Origin: UMGS172 sp964634675
GTDB lineage: Bacteria > Bacillota > Clostridia > Oscillospirales > Acutalibacteraceae
Assembly: GCA_964634675.1 (NCBI GenBank)
Contig: CAZWLH010000045.1
Coordinates: 1 to 12,277, forward strand
Direction: 5' to 3'
DNA length: 12,277 nt
The translations under genes and the position numbers were made by a program. Positions within the stretch are counted from its first letter, which is position 1; each line of letters starts with the position of its first letter. The notes beneath the pieces are model-generated. The model was not told the origin of the DNA. It worked only from the letters and a program-made list of their open reading frames with translations, and did no database searches. Positions 1 through 6,831 of the stretch are shown here, piece by piece.

Positions 1-20
1 GGATGAATACCCTCTTTCAT
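1..20 (-). CDS. rpmE: Large ribosomal subunit protein bL31, N-terminal fragment (runs off left edge)
   Basis: Reading the minus strand from 20 gives ATG and then codons for MKEGIH plus the first two bases of a proline codon. MKEGIHP is the hallmark start of bacterial ribosomal protein bL31, a small protein of the 50S subunit near the central protuberance. A strong purine-rich Shine-Dalgarno run (AGGAGAGGGG, 28-37) lies 7 nt before the ATG, which makes a chance match unlikely. Only about 6 of some 65-70 residues are inside the window, so I cannot tell whether this is the zinc-binding, cysteine-containing form. The gene lies 98 nt downstream of the spoIIR stop on the same strand and has its own candidate promoter in that gap. 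The identification rests on seven residues plus the ribosome binding site. Confidence 0.8.
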
Positions 21-27
21 ATTGTCA

Positions 28-37
28 CCCCTCTCCT
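28..37 (-). promoter_or_regulatory. Ribosome binding site of rpmE
   Basis: The minus strand reads AGGAGAGGGG followed by 7 nt (TGACAAT) and the rpmE ATG at 20. It is among the strongest Shine-Dalgarno sites in the window, fitting a highly translated ribosomal protein. Confidence 0.8.
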
Positions 38-58
38 TTTCTTCACATCAGTAAAGGA

Positions 59-87
59 ATAATAACACACATTTCAAAAAAAAGCAA
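59..87 (-). promoter_or_regulatory. Candidate SigA promoter for rpmE
   Basis: On the minus strand TTGCTT (82-87) is followed by 17 nt and TATTAT (59-64). The -10 is preceded by TG and one base, an extended -10. The -35 matches only three of six consensus positions, so the call depends mainly on the -10. The start site would lie near 52 and leave a short leader of about 30 nt, too short for an L31-type RNA leader. The flanks are A/T-rich. Confidence 0.5.
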
Positions 88-118
88 GTACTATTTTCAA
101 AAAAATGCGATTTTTTTA

Positions 119-760
119 TCAAAAGATGTCTTTCAGGCGTAATTTTACCCTTTCGAACACCTCGACGACCTTAAATTCGGCTTTATAACGCTTTTTCGAG
201 GTCACGATTTCACTGCATTTATCGCCGAGCGCCTCGTTAAGTCGGCCCTCACCGTCGGTCACGGCCGGCAAGCATATCGCCGGAAACATCACGCACCACC
301 AGTTATGTCCTTCACCGCTTCCGATAACGACCTTCACGGCTTCATAAATCCCTGCCGGCAGCGTAAAGCTTTCATATTCACGTGTTTCGAACCAAACCTT
401 TGAAACCTCGACCGTAACGGGATAGGAACTGCCGTTTTCCTCGATCTCACGCTCGGCCTCTGTGCGAAACAGCTCGACGGTGCTGCGTGCCGCCTCTGCC
501 GCCTCGCTCTCGCTTTTGCAGTTGGCAAACACCTCATCGGTCAGCTTTAAAAGCCGATCCCTTACCGCAAGCTTCAAGGCCTGATCCTCGGCACTGTCGG
601 AATTGGCCGATATATGAAGCCTCAGCACGTTTTTTCGCACGGTATCGCACCTTGCGTCAAAGCGGCAGATACAGACTGTCATCATAAGTACAAGCGCCGA
701 GGCCGTTGCCCTTAAAGCCACCGAGCCGTTAAATTTAAATTTTCGTTTCGGAATAATCAT
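119..760 (-). CDS. spoIIR: Stage II sporulation protein R (SpoIIR)
   Basis: This 213-residue protein matches SpoIIR, the signal made in the forespore and secreted into the intermembrane space, where it triggers the protease SpoIIGA to process pro-SigE in the mother cell. A hydrophobic N-terminal segment (about residues 13-32, after a basic start) fits a signal or anchor. The family blocks are visible: LRLHISANSDS with DQALKLAVRD (46-68) and GHNWWCVMFP (151-160). Length is close to the Bacillus protein (about 220). The ATG at 760 has AGGAG 6 nt upstream. The gene follows ispE by 47 nt on the same strand and is probably the last gene of that operon. I saw no convincing SigF-type promoter in the gap. 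The family call is secure; the regulation is inferred. Confidence 0.93.
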   Translation of the reverse strand: MIIPKRKFKFNGSVALRATASALVLMMTVCICRFDARCDTVRKNVLRLHISANSDSAEDQALKLAVRDRLLKLTDEVFANCKSESEAAEAARSTVELFRTEAEREIEENGSSYPVTVEVSKVWFETREYESFTLPAGIYEAVKVVIGSGEGHNWWCVMFPAICLPAVTDGEGRLNEALGDKCSEIVTSKKRYKAEFKVVEVFERVKLRLKDIF

Positions 761-807
761 TTATCACTCCTGCCTTTCAAAAGGAATATCGGCAAAAGTG
801 ATGTCAT

Positions 808-1662
808 TTATTCAATTATTTCTATACCGCTTTTTCGAGGTGTGCAAACAAAGCAGAGCCTTTCGGGTGTTGTGAGTGCCTTTGCAGCCGCTTCGGCATC
901 ACTTTTATTCAAAAACACCGACACTATCGACGGCCCTGCACCTGAAAGTCCGCAATAAACCGCCGAATTTTCACCTGCGACCGAGCCGACAAGCTCTCGC
1001 TCGGCTATATCGGTAACTGATTCGAAGCAGTTATACGCACCCTGCAAGGCATCGGCGATATCGCCTCTGTCAAGCCCTCTTAAAATCCTTTCGGTATCGG
1101 GATGCCTACGGACGGTCGGCTTATCGAGTGTACGGTACATATCGCCCGTCGAGCTTTTTTCGCCCTTTTTGGTTATAAGAATAAAGCATTCGGCAAGCGG
1201 CGGAAGACAGGTCATAATTTCACCGATGCCCTCGCAAAGCACAGTACCTCCGACCGCACAGAACGGGACGTCGGCACCGAGTGTCACTGCCGCCTGCAAA
1301 AGGCGTTCTTTGTCGAGCGGACGGCCGTTAAGCTCGTTGAGTGCTACCAAAACCGCCGCGGCATCGGCACTTCCGCCGCCCAAGCCGCCGGCCTTCGGGA
1401 TGTGCTTTTCAATATATATATTCGCACCGCCCGACATTTTTGAGGCCTCATAAAAAAGCTCTGCCGCCTTAAAGCAAAGGTTGTCACGTCCGTTAAGCTC
1501 GCCGTCGGAGCAGCGAACCGTAACGGCACCGTCAAGCTCGACCGTGATAAAATCACAGAGTGACACCGACTGAAAGACCGAGCAAAGCGTATGATAGCCG
1601 TCCTCGCGTTTCCCTGTCACGTCAAGCGACAAATTTATCTTTGCATTTGCTCTCAGTTTCAT
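808..1662 (-). CDS. ispE: 4-diphosphocytidyl-2-C-methyl-D-erythritol kinase
   Basis: IspE phosphorylates the 2-hydroxyl of CDP-methylerythritol with ATP, the fourth step of the MEP pathway to isoprenoid precursors, in the cytoplasm. The 284-residue protein is full length and shows the GHMP-kinase plan: the N-terminal substrate block MKLRANAKINLSLDV with Lys8 (1-15), the glycine-rich ATP loop PKAGGLGGGSADAA (89-102), GADVPF with the likely catalytic Asp131 (129-134), and the C-terminal GLSGAGPSIV motif (238-247). The ATG at 1662 overlaps the stop of the preceding aminotransferase as ATGA, and the upstream sequence is only weakly Shine-Dalgarno-like (AGAAGAAATTAAGAA). Translation is therefore probably coupled to the aminotransferase. 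spoIIR follows. Confidence 0.96.
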   Translation of the reverse strand: MKLRANAKINLSLDVTGKREDGYHTLCSVFQSVSLCDFITVELDGAVTVRCSDGELNGRDNLCFKAAELFYEASKMSGGANIYIEKHIPKAGGLGGGSADAAAVLVALNELNGRPLDKERLLQAAVTLGADVPFCAVGGTVLCEGIGEIMTCLPPLAECFILITKKGEKSSTGDMYRTLDKPTVRRHPDTERILRGLDRGDIADALQGAYNCFESVTDIAERELVGSVAGENSAVYCGLSGAGPSIVSVFLNKSDAEAAAKALTTPERLCFVCTPRKSGIEIIE

Positions 1663-2834
1663 TTCTTAATTTCTTCTAAAAATTCGCCGATCCTGCGAAG
1701 CGCTTCCTTAATGTGCTCAACCGAATAGCAATATGATGCTCTGACGTGACCCTCTCCGCTCTCGCCGAAGGCATTGCCCGGAACGATAGCGACCTTTTTG
1801 GAATAAAGCAGCTTTTCGCAGAACTCCTCGGACGACATTCCGGTTGATTTTATGCTCGGGAAAGCATAAAAAGCACCCTGCGGCTCGAAGCAATCGAGGC
1901 CGAGTGAACGAAAGCCGTTGACAATAAGGCGGCGGCGCATATCGTATTCCTCGACCATCATTTCAATGTCGTGACGGCCGTTTTTCAAGGCCTCGATAGC
2001 GGCATACTGCGAAGTGGTCGGTGCCGACATTATGGCAAACTGATGAATCTTGGTCATTTGCTTGAGTATCGGAGCCGGTCCGCAGGCAAAGCCTAAGCGC
2101 CAACCGGTCATCGAATAGGTCTTGGAAAAGCCGTTGATCACAACGGTGCGCTCGGCCATACCGTCAAGTGAGGATATCGACACGTGGCGGTTGCCGGTAT
2201 AGGTGAGCTCGGAGTATATCTCGTCCGAAACAACGGCGATATCGGTACCTCTCAGCACCTCGGCTATTGCTTCGAGATCGTCCTTTTCCATTATGGCACC
2301 CGTCGGGTTGCCAGGATAAGGAAGGATAAGCAGCTTGGTTCGCTCGGTTATATGGCTTTTCAGCTCGTCGGCGGTAAGTCTGAAACGGTTTTCAGCCTTG
2401 GTCGAAATACCGACCGGCGTACCTCCGGCAAGCTTAACTATCGGCTCATAGCACACAAAGCACGGTTCAACGATAAGCACCTCGTCGCCCGCACCGACAA
2501 GAGCACGCACTGCGGCATCGATAGCCTCACTTCCGCCGACCGAAATCAGCACCTCGGACTGAGGGTCGTAGCCGACACCCGTCATATCCTTCATATAGCG
2601 TGCGACCTCACGTCTGAGCTCGGCGAGTCCCCAGTTTGAGGTGTATTTTGTTTTTCCGTCCTCAAGCGACTTTATACCTGCCTGACGGATGTGCCACGGA
2701 GTCTGGAAATCGGGTTCTCCGACTCCGAGTGAAATGACATCGTCCATTTCTGCGGCAATGTCGAAAAATTTTCTAATTCCCGACGGCTTCATTTCGACAA
2801 CCGTGGGATTCAAAAGCTTACTGTAATCTATCAA
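1659..2834 (-). CDS. PLP-dependent class I/II aminotransferase (AlaT/aromatic type)
   Basis: This 391-residue fold-type I aminotransferase transfers an amino group between an amino acid and a 2-oxo acid using pyridoxal phosphate. The N-terminal block PSGIRKFFD and SLGVGEPDF (17-43), YPGNPTG with Asn176, SDEIYSEL with Asp204, SKTYSMTGWRLG with the Schiff-base Lys238 and the carboxylate-binding Arg365 (HVRASY) are all present, so it should be active. The start is TTG at 2834, overlapping the regulator's stop as TTGA, with GGGAG 11 nt upstream; the family's usual N-terminus supports it. Its position directly after an Lrp/AsnC-type regulator resembles Bacillus alaR-alaT (yugG-yugH), which suggests an alanine or aspartate transaminase. 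The exact substrate cannot be read from sequence. Confidence 0.93.
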   Translation of the reverse strand: MIDYSKLLNPTVVEMKPSGIRKFFDIAAEMDDVISLGVGEPDFQTPWHIRQAGIKSLEDGKTKYTSNWGLAELRREVARYMKDMTGVGYDPQSEVLISVGGSEAIDAAVRALVGAGDEVLIVEPCFVCYEPIVKLAGGTPVGISTKAENRFRLTADELKSHITERTKLLILPYPGNPTGAIMEKDDLEAIAEVLRGTDIAVVSDEIYSELTYTGNRHVSISSLDGMAERTVVINGFSKTYSMTGWRLGFACGPAPILKQMTKIHQFAIMSAPTTSQYAAIEALKNGRHDIEMMVEEYDMRRRLIVNGFRSLGLDCFEPQGAFYAFPSIKSTGMSSEEFCEKLLYSKKVAIVPGNAFGESGEGHVRASYCYSVEHIKEALRRIGEFLEEIKK

Positions 2835-3313
2835 AACGAAATCTTCTCCCTGTCATCGGTCTCACCGCCGATAAGCTCAATGTCAAGCTCCTTATAACGG
2901 CGGAGTATGAAATGGGTTGCCGTGGAAACAACATATTTCATAGGTGCAAGCTGCTTTGCAACAAACATTGCGACCTCCTGGAAGGTCTTGCCCTTTACTA
3001 TAACACAGAGATCGTATCCGCCCGACATAAGGTAGACCGTTTCGACCTCGGGGTATTTTTTGACCTGCTCGGCGATCTGCTCAAATCCGACGTCGGGCTG
3101 AGGCTCGACCTTAAGCTCGATTATGGCAGACACCATTGCGCTGTCAAGGCGTTCCCAGTCGATAACCGCCTTATAGCCACGGATAATGCCTTCCTTTTCC
3201 ATTGAGGCGACCTCATTCTTGACCTCTTCATCTGTAAGGCCGGTCATAACCGAAAGCTCATTCACGGTATAGCGCGCGTTTTCGGACAGTAATTTAAGCA
3301 ATTTTACATTCAT
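2831..3313 (-). CDS. Lrp/AsnC-family transcriptional regulator (AlaR-like)
   Basis: This 160-residue protein has the two-part Lrp/AsnC architecture: an N-terminal winged helix-turn-helix (about 5-47, ending in the typical EKEGIIRGY) and a C-terminal RAM ligand-binding and dimerisation domain (about 60-140, with VYLMSGGYDL at 93-102). Such regulators bind amino acids and form dimers or octamers. The N-terminus is slightly short, starting directly at the first helix. The ATG at 3313 has GAGAGG 9 nt upstream. It lies 20 nt after the PHP gene and overlaps the aminotransferase by 4 nt. Regulation of its own operon, as for Bacillus AlaR and AlaT, is an inference from this arrangement. I see no separate promoter directly before it. 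Confidence 0.92.
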   Translation of the reverse strand: MNVKLLKLLSENARYTVNELSVMTGLTDEEVKNEVASMEKEGIIRGYKAVIDWERLDSAMVSAIIELKVEPQPDVGFEQIAEQVKKYPEVETVYLMSGGYDLCVIVKGKTFQEVAMFVAKQLAPMKYVVSTATHFILRRYKELDIELIGGETDDREKISF

Positions 3314-3333
3314 ATAATAATACCTCTCTTCGG

Positions 3334-4164
3334 TTATTTGATTGCGATAAGCTGAGGCTTACGCCGGTTGTATACCGAGACATATTTAAAGCCGGCCGTT
3401 TCGGCAAGCTCATATGCTTCCTCGATCCTGTTTCCGACATCATATGCACTGTGGGCATCGGAGCCGACGGTTATATACTCTCCTCCAAGCTCCTTAAACT
3501 GCTTCAAAATGTCAATATCGGGGTGGAAGCGATAGAACCTTCCGCACATAGTATAAGGCTCACACTTTGTGTTTATTTCAAGTGCCTTGCCGTTGTCGGC
3601 GACGGTTTTGAGTATCGCTCTTATGATTTCATCGAATTGCGAAAAATCAAGGTTTTCCAAAAGCTCCTGCGGAAAATAGCGCAAGGGATATGTAAGATGC
3701 GCTAAGGTATCGAAGCCGTTCCACTCGGCCGTTTCAAGCACCTCTGTGAAATACCTCGGAAGCAAAAGCTCGGGACGGTTGGTCTCCCTTGTAAGATCGC
3801 ACCGTGCAAAGCTGACCTTTTTGCCTCTTATCCTGTGAACCGACGCGACAACAAAGTCGAAGCCGTTTTTCAAAACGTCCTCGGTCGCCGCCAAATCACG
3901 CACCGGCGAGCCGAGCTCGATACCTGCCGAAACGGCGATATCGTCCTTAAAAACCGATTTCACCTTGAAGGCATCAAACGCCGCCTGACGGCATATAACG
4001 TCCTGCCTTGTGGATTTATAATCGATCAAATTGCAATGGTCGGTTATGGCAATCGCGGCAAGTCCCCGTTCAACCGCTTTTTCGCAGATAAGCGACACCG
4101 AATGATGTGCATCGTGCGAATTGTCGGAATGAATATGAAGATCGACCAAATTTCTGTATTTCAT
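3334..4164 (-). CDS. PHP-domain phosphoesterase, histidinol-phosphatase (HisJ/HisK) type
   Basis: This 276-residue protein has a complete set of PHP metal ligands in order: DLHIHSD (His10, His12), TDH (Asp42, His43), GIELG (Glu83), SVH (His110), AHLTY (His156) and GSDAH (Asp236, His238). This arrangement binds a trinuclear metal site and hydrolyses phosphate monoesters. The size and motif spacing resemble HisJ-type histidinol phosphatases, but no other histidine genes are near, so the substrate is open. I chose the ATG at 4164, not the open-frame start at 4308: AAGGGG sits 7 nt before 4164, a promoter at 4200-4228 lies inside the longer frame, and the family begins at this point. It is the first gene of the minus-strand cluster. 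Confidence 0.88.
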   Translation of the reverse strand: MKYRNLVDLHIHSDNSHDAHHSVSLICEKAVERGLAAIAITDHCNLIDYKSTRQDVICRQAAFDAFKVKSVFKDDIAVSAGIELGSPVRDLAATEDVLKNGFDFVVASVHRIRGKKVSFARCDLTRETNRPELLLPRYFTEVLETAEWNGFDTLAHLTYPLRYFPQELLENLDFSQFDEIIRAILKTVADNGKALEINTKCEPYTMCGRFYRFHPDIDILKQFKELGGEYITVGSDAHSAYDVGNRIEEAYELAETAGFKYVSVYNRRKPQLIAIK

Positions 4165-4171
4165 CCTGTCG

Positions 4172-4177
4172 CCCCTT
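4172..4177 (-). promoter_or_regulatory. Ribosome binding site fixing the PHP gene start
   Basis: The minus strand reads AAGGGG, then 7 nt, then the ATG at 4164. It decides the start against a frame that stays open a further 48 codons upstream to 4308. Confidence 0.8.
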
Positions 4178-4199
4178 GAGCATAAATTTTCCCTTTTAT

Positions 4200-4228
4200 A
4201 TAATACCACCGTTTTCCCCATATTACAA
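4200..4228 (-). promoter_or_regulatory. SigA promoter of the PHP-lrp-aminotransferase-ispE-spoIIR cluster
   Basis: On the minus strand TTGTAA (4223-4228) is followed by exactly 17 nt and TATTAT (4200-4205). The predicted start site, near 4193, leaves a leader of about 30 nt before the PHP gene. No strong terminator separates the five genes downstream, so one transcript of about 4 kb is likely. Confidence 0.72.
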
Positions 4229-4233
4229 GATTT

Positions 4234-4290
4234 TTCTGCAAATCGGCACGCAGAAGCTCCGACGGTTTTAATTTTTTCACACAATCGGCA
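4234..4290. promoter_or_regulatory. Possible operator elements between divergent promoters
   Basis: Between the two -35 boxes lie an inverted repeat, TTCTGC (4234-4239) and GCAGAA (4250-4255) with a 10-nt loop, and two direct copies of AATCGGCA (4241-4248 and 4283-4290). The copies start 42 bp apart, about four helical turns. The first sits inside the loop of the inverted repeat. The placement suits a regulator of both promoters, but one 8-bp repeat in some 220 bp can easily arise by chance. Confidence 0.25.
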
Positions 4291-4298
4291 TTTACATC

Positions 4299-4327
4299 TT
4301 GAAAACACCGTGCGGTTATGTTATAAT
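4299..4327 (+). promoter_or_regulatory. SigA promoter of the FAD dehydrogenase gene
   Basis: TTGAAA (4299-4304) is followed by 17 nt and a perfect TATAAT (4322-4327), preceded by TG and one base (extended -10). This is the best promoter in the window. The start site near 4334 leaves a leader of about 50 nt, too short for a riboswitch. It overlaps the in-frame GTG at 4310, which therefore cannot be the translation start. Confidence 0.85.
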
Positions 4328-4370
4328 ATAGTGGATAATGCTCAAATGATCGCATTTCCCCATTTTTATC

Positions 4371-4375
4371 AGGAG
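4371..4375 (+). promoter_or_regulatory. Ribosome binding site fixing the FAD dehydrogenase start
   Basis: AGGAG followed by 9 nt (AATAATAAT) and the ATG at 4385. It decides the start against in-frame upstream candidates at 4310 and 4346. Confidence 0.8.
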
Positions 4376-4384
4376 AATAATAAT

Positions 4385-5782
4385 ATGAAAACTGACGTTG
4401 TTATCGTAGGTGCCGGCCCTGCCGGTATATTTACTGCAATAGAGATGCTGAAGCTCGGCAGTAAAAAGAAGATCGTAATAGTCGAAAAGGGTCAGTCGGT
4501 CGAGAACCGCCACTGTCCCAAATCCAAGACAAAAAAATGTGTCAACTGCAAGCCGTTTTGCCACATCACCACCGGATTTTCCGGTGCAGGTGCTTTTTCC
4601 GACGGCAAGCTTTCGTTAAGCTATGAGGTCGGCGGCGACCTTCCTTCCCTCATCGGTGAGGATTTTGCACAGGAGCTTATAGATTACGCCGACAAAATAT
4701 ACCTTGAGTTCGGTGCTGACGAGCACGTTGAGGGTCTCGGCAACACCGAGGAGGTCAAGGAGATACGCAAGCGTGCCATTCAGGCCGGACTTCAGCTTGT
4801 TGACTGCCCCATTCGCCATATGGGCACCGAAAAGGCGCAGGATATCTATCTTTCCATCGAAAACTACCTTTTGAACAACGGTGTTGAAATATACTTCGGC
4901 ACAGAATGTCTTAATCTTATATTCGACGGTGCAAAGTGCGTCGGTATAAATGCCACCGACCGGAAGCAGGATTTTGAAATCTTGGCCGACAGTGTCATTG
5001 TCGCCACAGGTCGCCGCGGTGCAGATTGGCTTGAGAAGCAGTGTGCCGAGCACAACATCGCACATCAGCCCGGAACGGTCGATATCGGTGTCCGTGTCGA
5101 GGTTCGTAACGAGGTTATGGAGACCGTCAACAAGGTGCTTTACGAGTCCAAGCTTATCGGATATCCGAAGCCGTTCAAGAACAAGGTCCGCACCTTCTGT
5201 CAGAATCCCGGCGGCTTTGTAAGCCAGGAAAACTACGACAACAATCTTGCCGTTGTAAACGGCCATTCTTATAAGGATTTCAAGTCGCAGAACACCAATC
5301 TTGCTATCCTTTGCTCCCACAACTTCAGCGTTCCGTTCAATCAGCCGATCGAGTACGCACAGAAGGTCGGTGAGCTGACCAATATGCTCGGCGCAGGCCA
5401 CATTCTGGTTCAGCGCTACGGCGACATTCTCGACGGCAAGCGCACCTGGCAGAAAGAGCTTGCTCACGCCAACCTGAAGCCGACACTCCCCGATGCCGTT
5501 GCAGGCGATATCACCGCCGCAATGCCCTACCGTGCGATGACCAACATCATAAACTTTATACAGGCGGTCGATCACGTTGTTCCCGGCTTTGCTTCGACCG
5601 AAACACTTCTTTATTCACCCGAGCTTAAGTTCTATTCGAACCGTGTCAAGATGGATGAAAATCTCACCACGAGCGTTGAGGGACTTTATTGCCTCGGCGA
5701 TTCGAGCGGCTGGACAAGAGGTCTTATGATGGCTTCGGTAATGGGCGTTCTTATGGGACGTAAATTGGCAGAAGACAAATAA
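4385..5782 (+). CDS. FAD-dependent dehydrogenase, COG2509-like
   Basis: This 465-residue cytoplasmic flavoprotein begins with a Rossmann dinucleotide motif (VVIVGAGPAG, 5-14, then Glu34 at the end of strand 2 to bind the FAD ribose). It ends with the second FAD contact GLYCLGDSSGWTRG (433-446). A block GFSGAGAFSDGKL (64-76) and a four-cysteine cluster Cys44, Cys52, Cys55 and Cys59 fit my memory of the uncharacterised COG2509 dehydrogenases. The substrate is unknown. The cysteines could hold a metal or Fe-S centre, or be redox-active. The start at ATG 4385 rests on AGGAG 9 nt upstream and a promoter overlapping the longer frame. galE follows after 29 nt, with no terminator seen, so the two are probably cotranscribed. 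Confidence 0.9.
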   Translation: MKTDVVIVGAGPAGIFTAIEMLKLGSKKKIVIVEKGQSVENRHCPKSKTKKCVNCKPFCHITTGFSGAGAFSDGKLSLSYEVGGDLPSLIGEDFAQELIDYADKIYLEFGADEHVEGLGNTEEVKEIRKRAIQAGLQLVDCPIRHMGTEKAQDIYLSIENYLLNNGVEIYFGTECLNLIFDGAKCVGINATDRKQDFEILADSVIVATGRRGADWLEKQCAEHNIAHQPGTVDIGVRVEVRNEVMETVNKVLYESKLIGYPKPFKNKVRTFCQNPGGFVSQENYDNNLAVVNGHSYKDFKSQNTNLAILCSHNFSVPFNQPIEYAQKVGELTNMLGAGHILVQRYGDILDGKRTWQKELAHANLKPTLPDAVAGDITAAMPYRAMTNIINFIQAVDHVVPGFASTETLLYSPELKFYSNRVKMDENLTTSVEGLYCLGDSSGWTRGLMMASVMGVLMGRKLAEDK

Positions 5783-5811
5783 ATATATTTTTCCGAAAGG
5801 GTGTAATCAAT

Positions 5812-6825
5812 ATGGCAATACTTATTACCGGCGGCGCCGGCTACATCGGAAGTCATACCTGCATAGAGCTTTCAAAGGCAGGCTATGATATTGTCGTTGT
5901 CGACAATCTTCGCAACTCGAAAGAGGAGTCGCTCAAGCGTGTCGAAAAGATCATCGGCAAGCCCGTAAAGTTCTACAAGGCCGATGTCAGAGACAGAGAG
6001 GCTCTCAGAACCGTTTTCCGTGAGAACAAGATCGAGGCCGCTATCCACTTCGCAGGTCTCAAGGCGGTCGGCGAGTCGGCTAAGATCCCTATGGAGTATT
6101 ACAAGAACAATATCGATTCGACCTTTGTTCTTTGCGATGTTATGGAGGAGTTCGGTGTCAAGAAAATCGTCTTCTCTTCTTCGGCCACCGTTTACGGTAT
6201 GTCCAAGACTATGCCGCTGGTCGAGACTATGCCCTTGGGTGCCATCAATCCTTACGGCAGAACCAAGCTCTTTATTGAGGAAATGCTTCGTGACCTTTAT
6301 GCCTCGGACAACGGCTGGAGCATTGCGCTTCTCCGTTATTTCAACCCCATCGGTGCTCACGAAAGCGGTATGATCGGTGAGGATCCGAAGGGTATCCCCA
6401 ACAACCTTATGCCTTATATTTCGCAGGTAGCTGTCGGAAAGCTCGAAAAGCTCCACGTTTTCGGCAACGACTACAACACCGTTGACGGCACCGGCGTTCG
6501 CGACTACATACACGTCGTCGACCTTGCAAACGGTCACGTCAAGGCGGTCGATTGGGCACTTAAGAACACCGGCTGTGAGGCAATAAACCTCGGCACAGGC
6601 AATGGTGTCAGCGTTTTGCAGCTTAAGTATGCCTTCCAAAAGGCTTCGGGAATTGAGATTCCCTTCCAGATCGATCCCCGCCGTCCCGGCGACCCCGATG
6701 AGGTTTATGCAAACGCCGACAAGGCAAAGAACCTCTTGGGCTGGGAAGCCACCAAGACGATTGAGGATATGTGTACCGACACCTGGCGTTGGCAGTCGGG
6801 CAATCCCAACGGATACGGAGAATGA
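5812..6825 (+). CDS. galE: UDP-glucose 4-epimerase
   Basis: GalE interconverts UDP-glucose and UDP-galactose through an NAD-bound 4-keto intermediate (Leloir pathway and surface sugar supply). The 337-residue protein is full length and an extended short-chain dehydrogenase: NAD loop GGAGYIGSH (7-15), SSSATVYG with Ser124, the catalytic Tyr148 and Lys152 in PYGRTK, FNPIGAH (177-183), GTGVRDYIHVVDLA (226-239) and the C-terminal WRWQSGNPNGYG. The residue at the position of Escherichia coli Tyr299 is Val298, a small gate that may admit N-acetylated sugars. The ATG at 5812 has GAAAGGG about 10 nt upstream. Lysine is encoded mostly by AAG, which may hint at strong expression. A terminator hairpin follows directly. 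Confidence 0.97.
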   Translation: MAILITGGAGYIGSHTCIELSKAGYDIVVVDNLRNSKEESLKRVEKIIGKPVKFYKADVRDREALRTVFRENKIEAAIHFAGLKAVGESAKIPMEYYKNNIDSTFVLCDVMEEFGVKKIVFSSSATVYGMSKTMPLVETMPLGAINPYGRTKLFIEEMLRDLYASDNGWSIALLRYFNPIGAHESGMIGEDPKGIPNNLMPYISQVAVGKLEKLHVFGNDYNTVDGTGVRDYIHVVDLANGHVKAVDWALKNTGCEAINLGTGNGVSVLQLKYAFQKASGIEIPFQIDPRRPGDPDEVYANADKAKNLLGWEATKTIEDMCTDTWRWQSGNPNGYGE

Positions 6826-6831
6826 AGTTTT

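Noticed and set aside
99..117. A-run, TGCGA, T-run after spoIIR as a terminator
   Set aside because: The stem would be only seven A-T pairs, without GC and without a separate T-run after it. It is too weak to call.
761..835. Possible SigF/SigG promoter before spoIIR (TGAATA, 17 nt, CGATAT on the minus strand)
   Set aside because: The -10 does not match the SigF or SigG consensus as I know it, and the match is no better than chance in such a short stretch.
4165..4308. N-terminal extension of 48 residues on the PHP protein
   Set aside because: The promoter at 4200-4228 lies inside it, the PHP family starts at the ATG at 4164, and that ATG has the good ribosome binding site.
4310..4384. GTG-initiated extension of 25 residues on the FAD dehydrogenase
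   Set aside because: The GTG lies between the -35 and -10 boxes of the gene's own promoter, so it would not be on the transcript. AGGAG before 4385 fixes the start.
4570..4586. Hairpin CACCGGA-TTT-TCCGGTG followed closely by a T-run
   Set aside because: It lies inside the coding sequence of a conserved motif (TTGFSGAGAFSDG) and is explained by those codons.
4616..5575. Open reading frame of 319 codons antisense to the FAD dehydrogenase
   Set aside because: It is the complement of a well-supported gene, with no ribosome binding site, no promoter and no recognisable domain. Codon bias of the true gene easily keeps this frame open.
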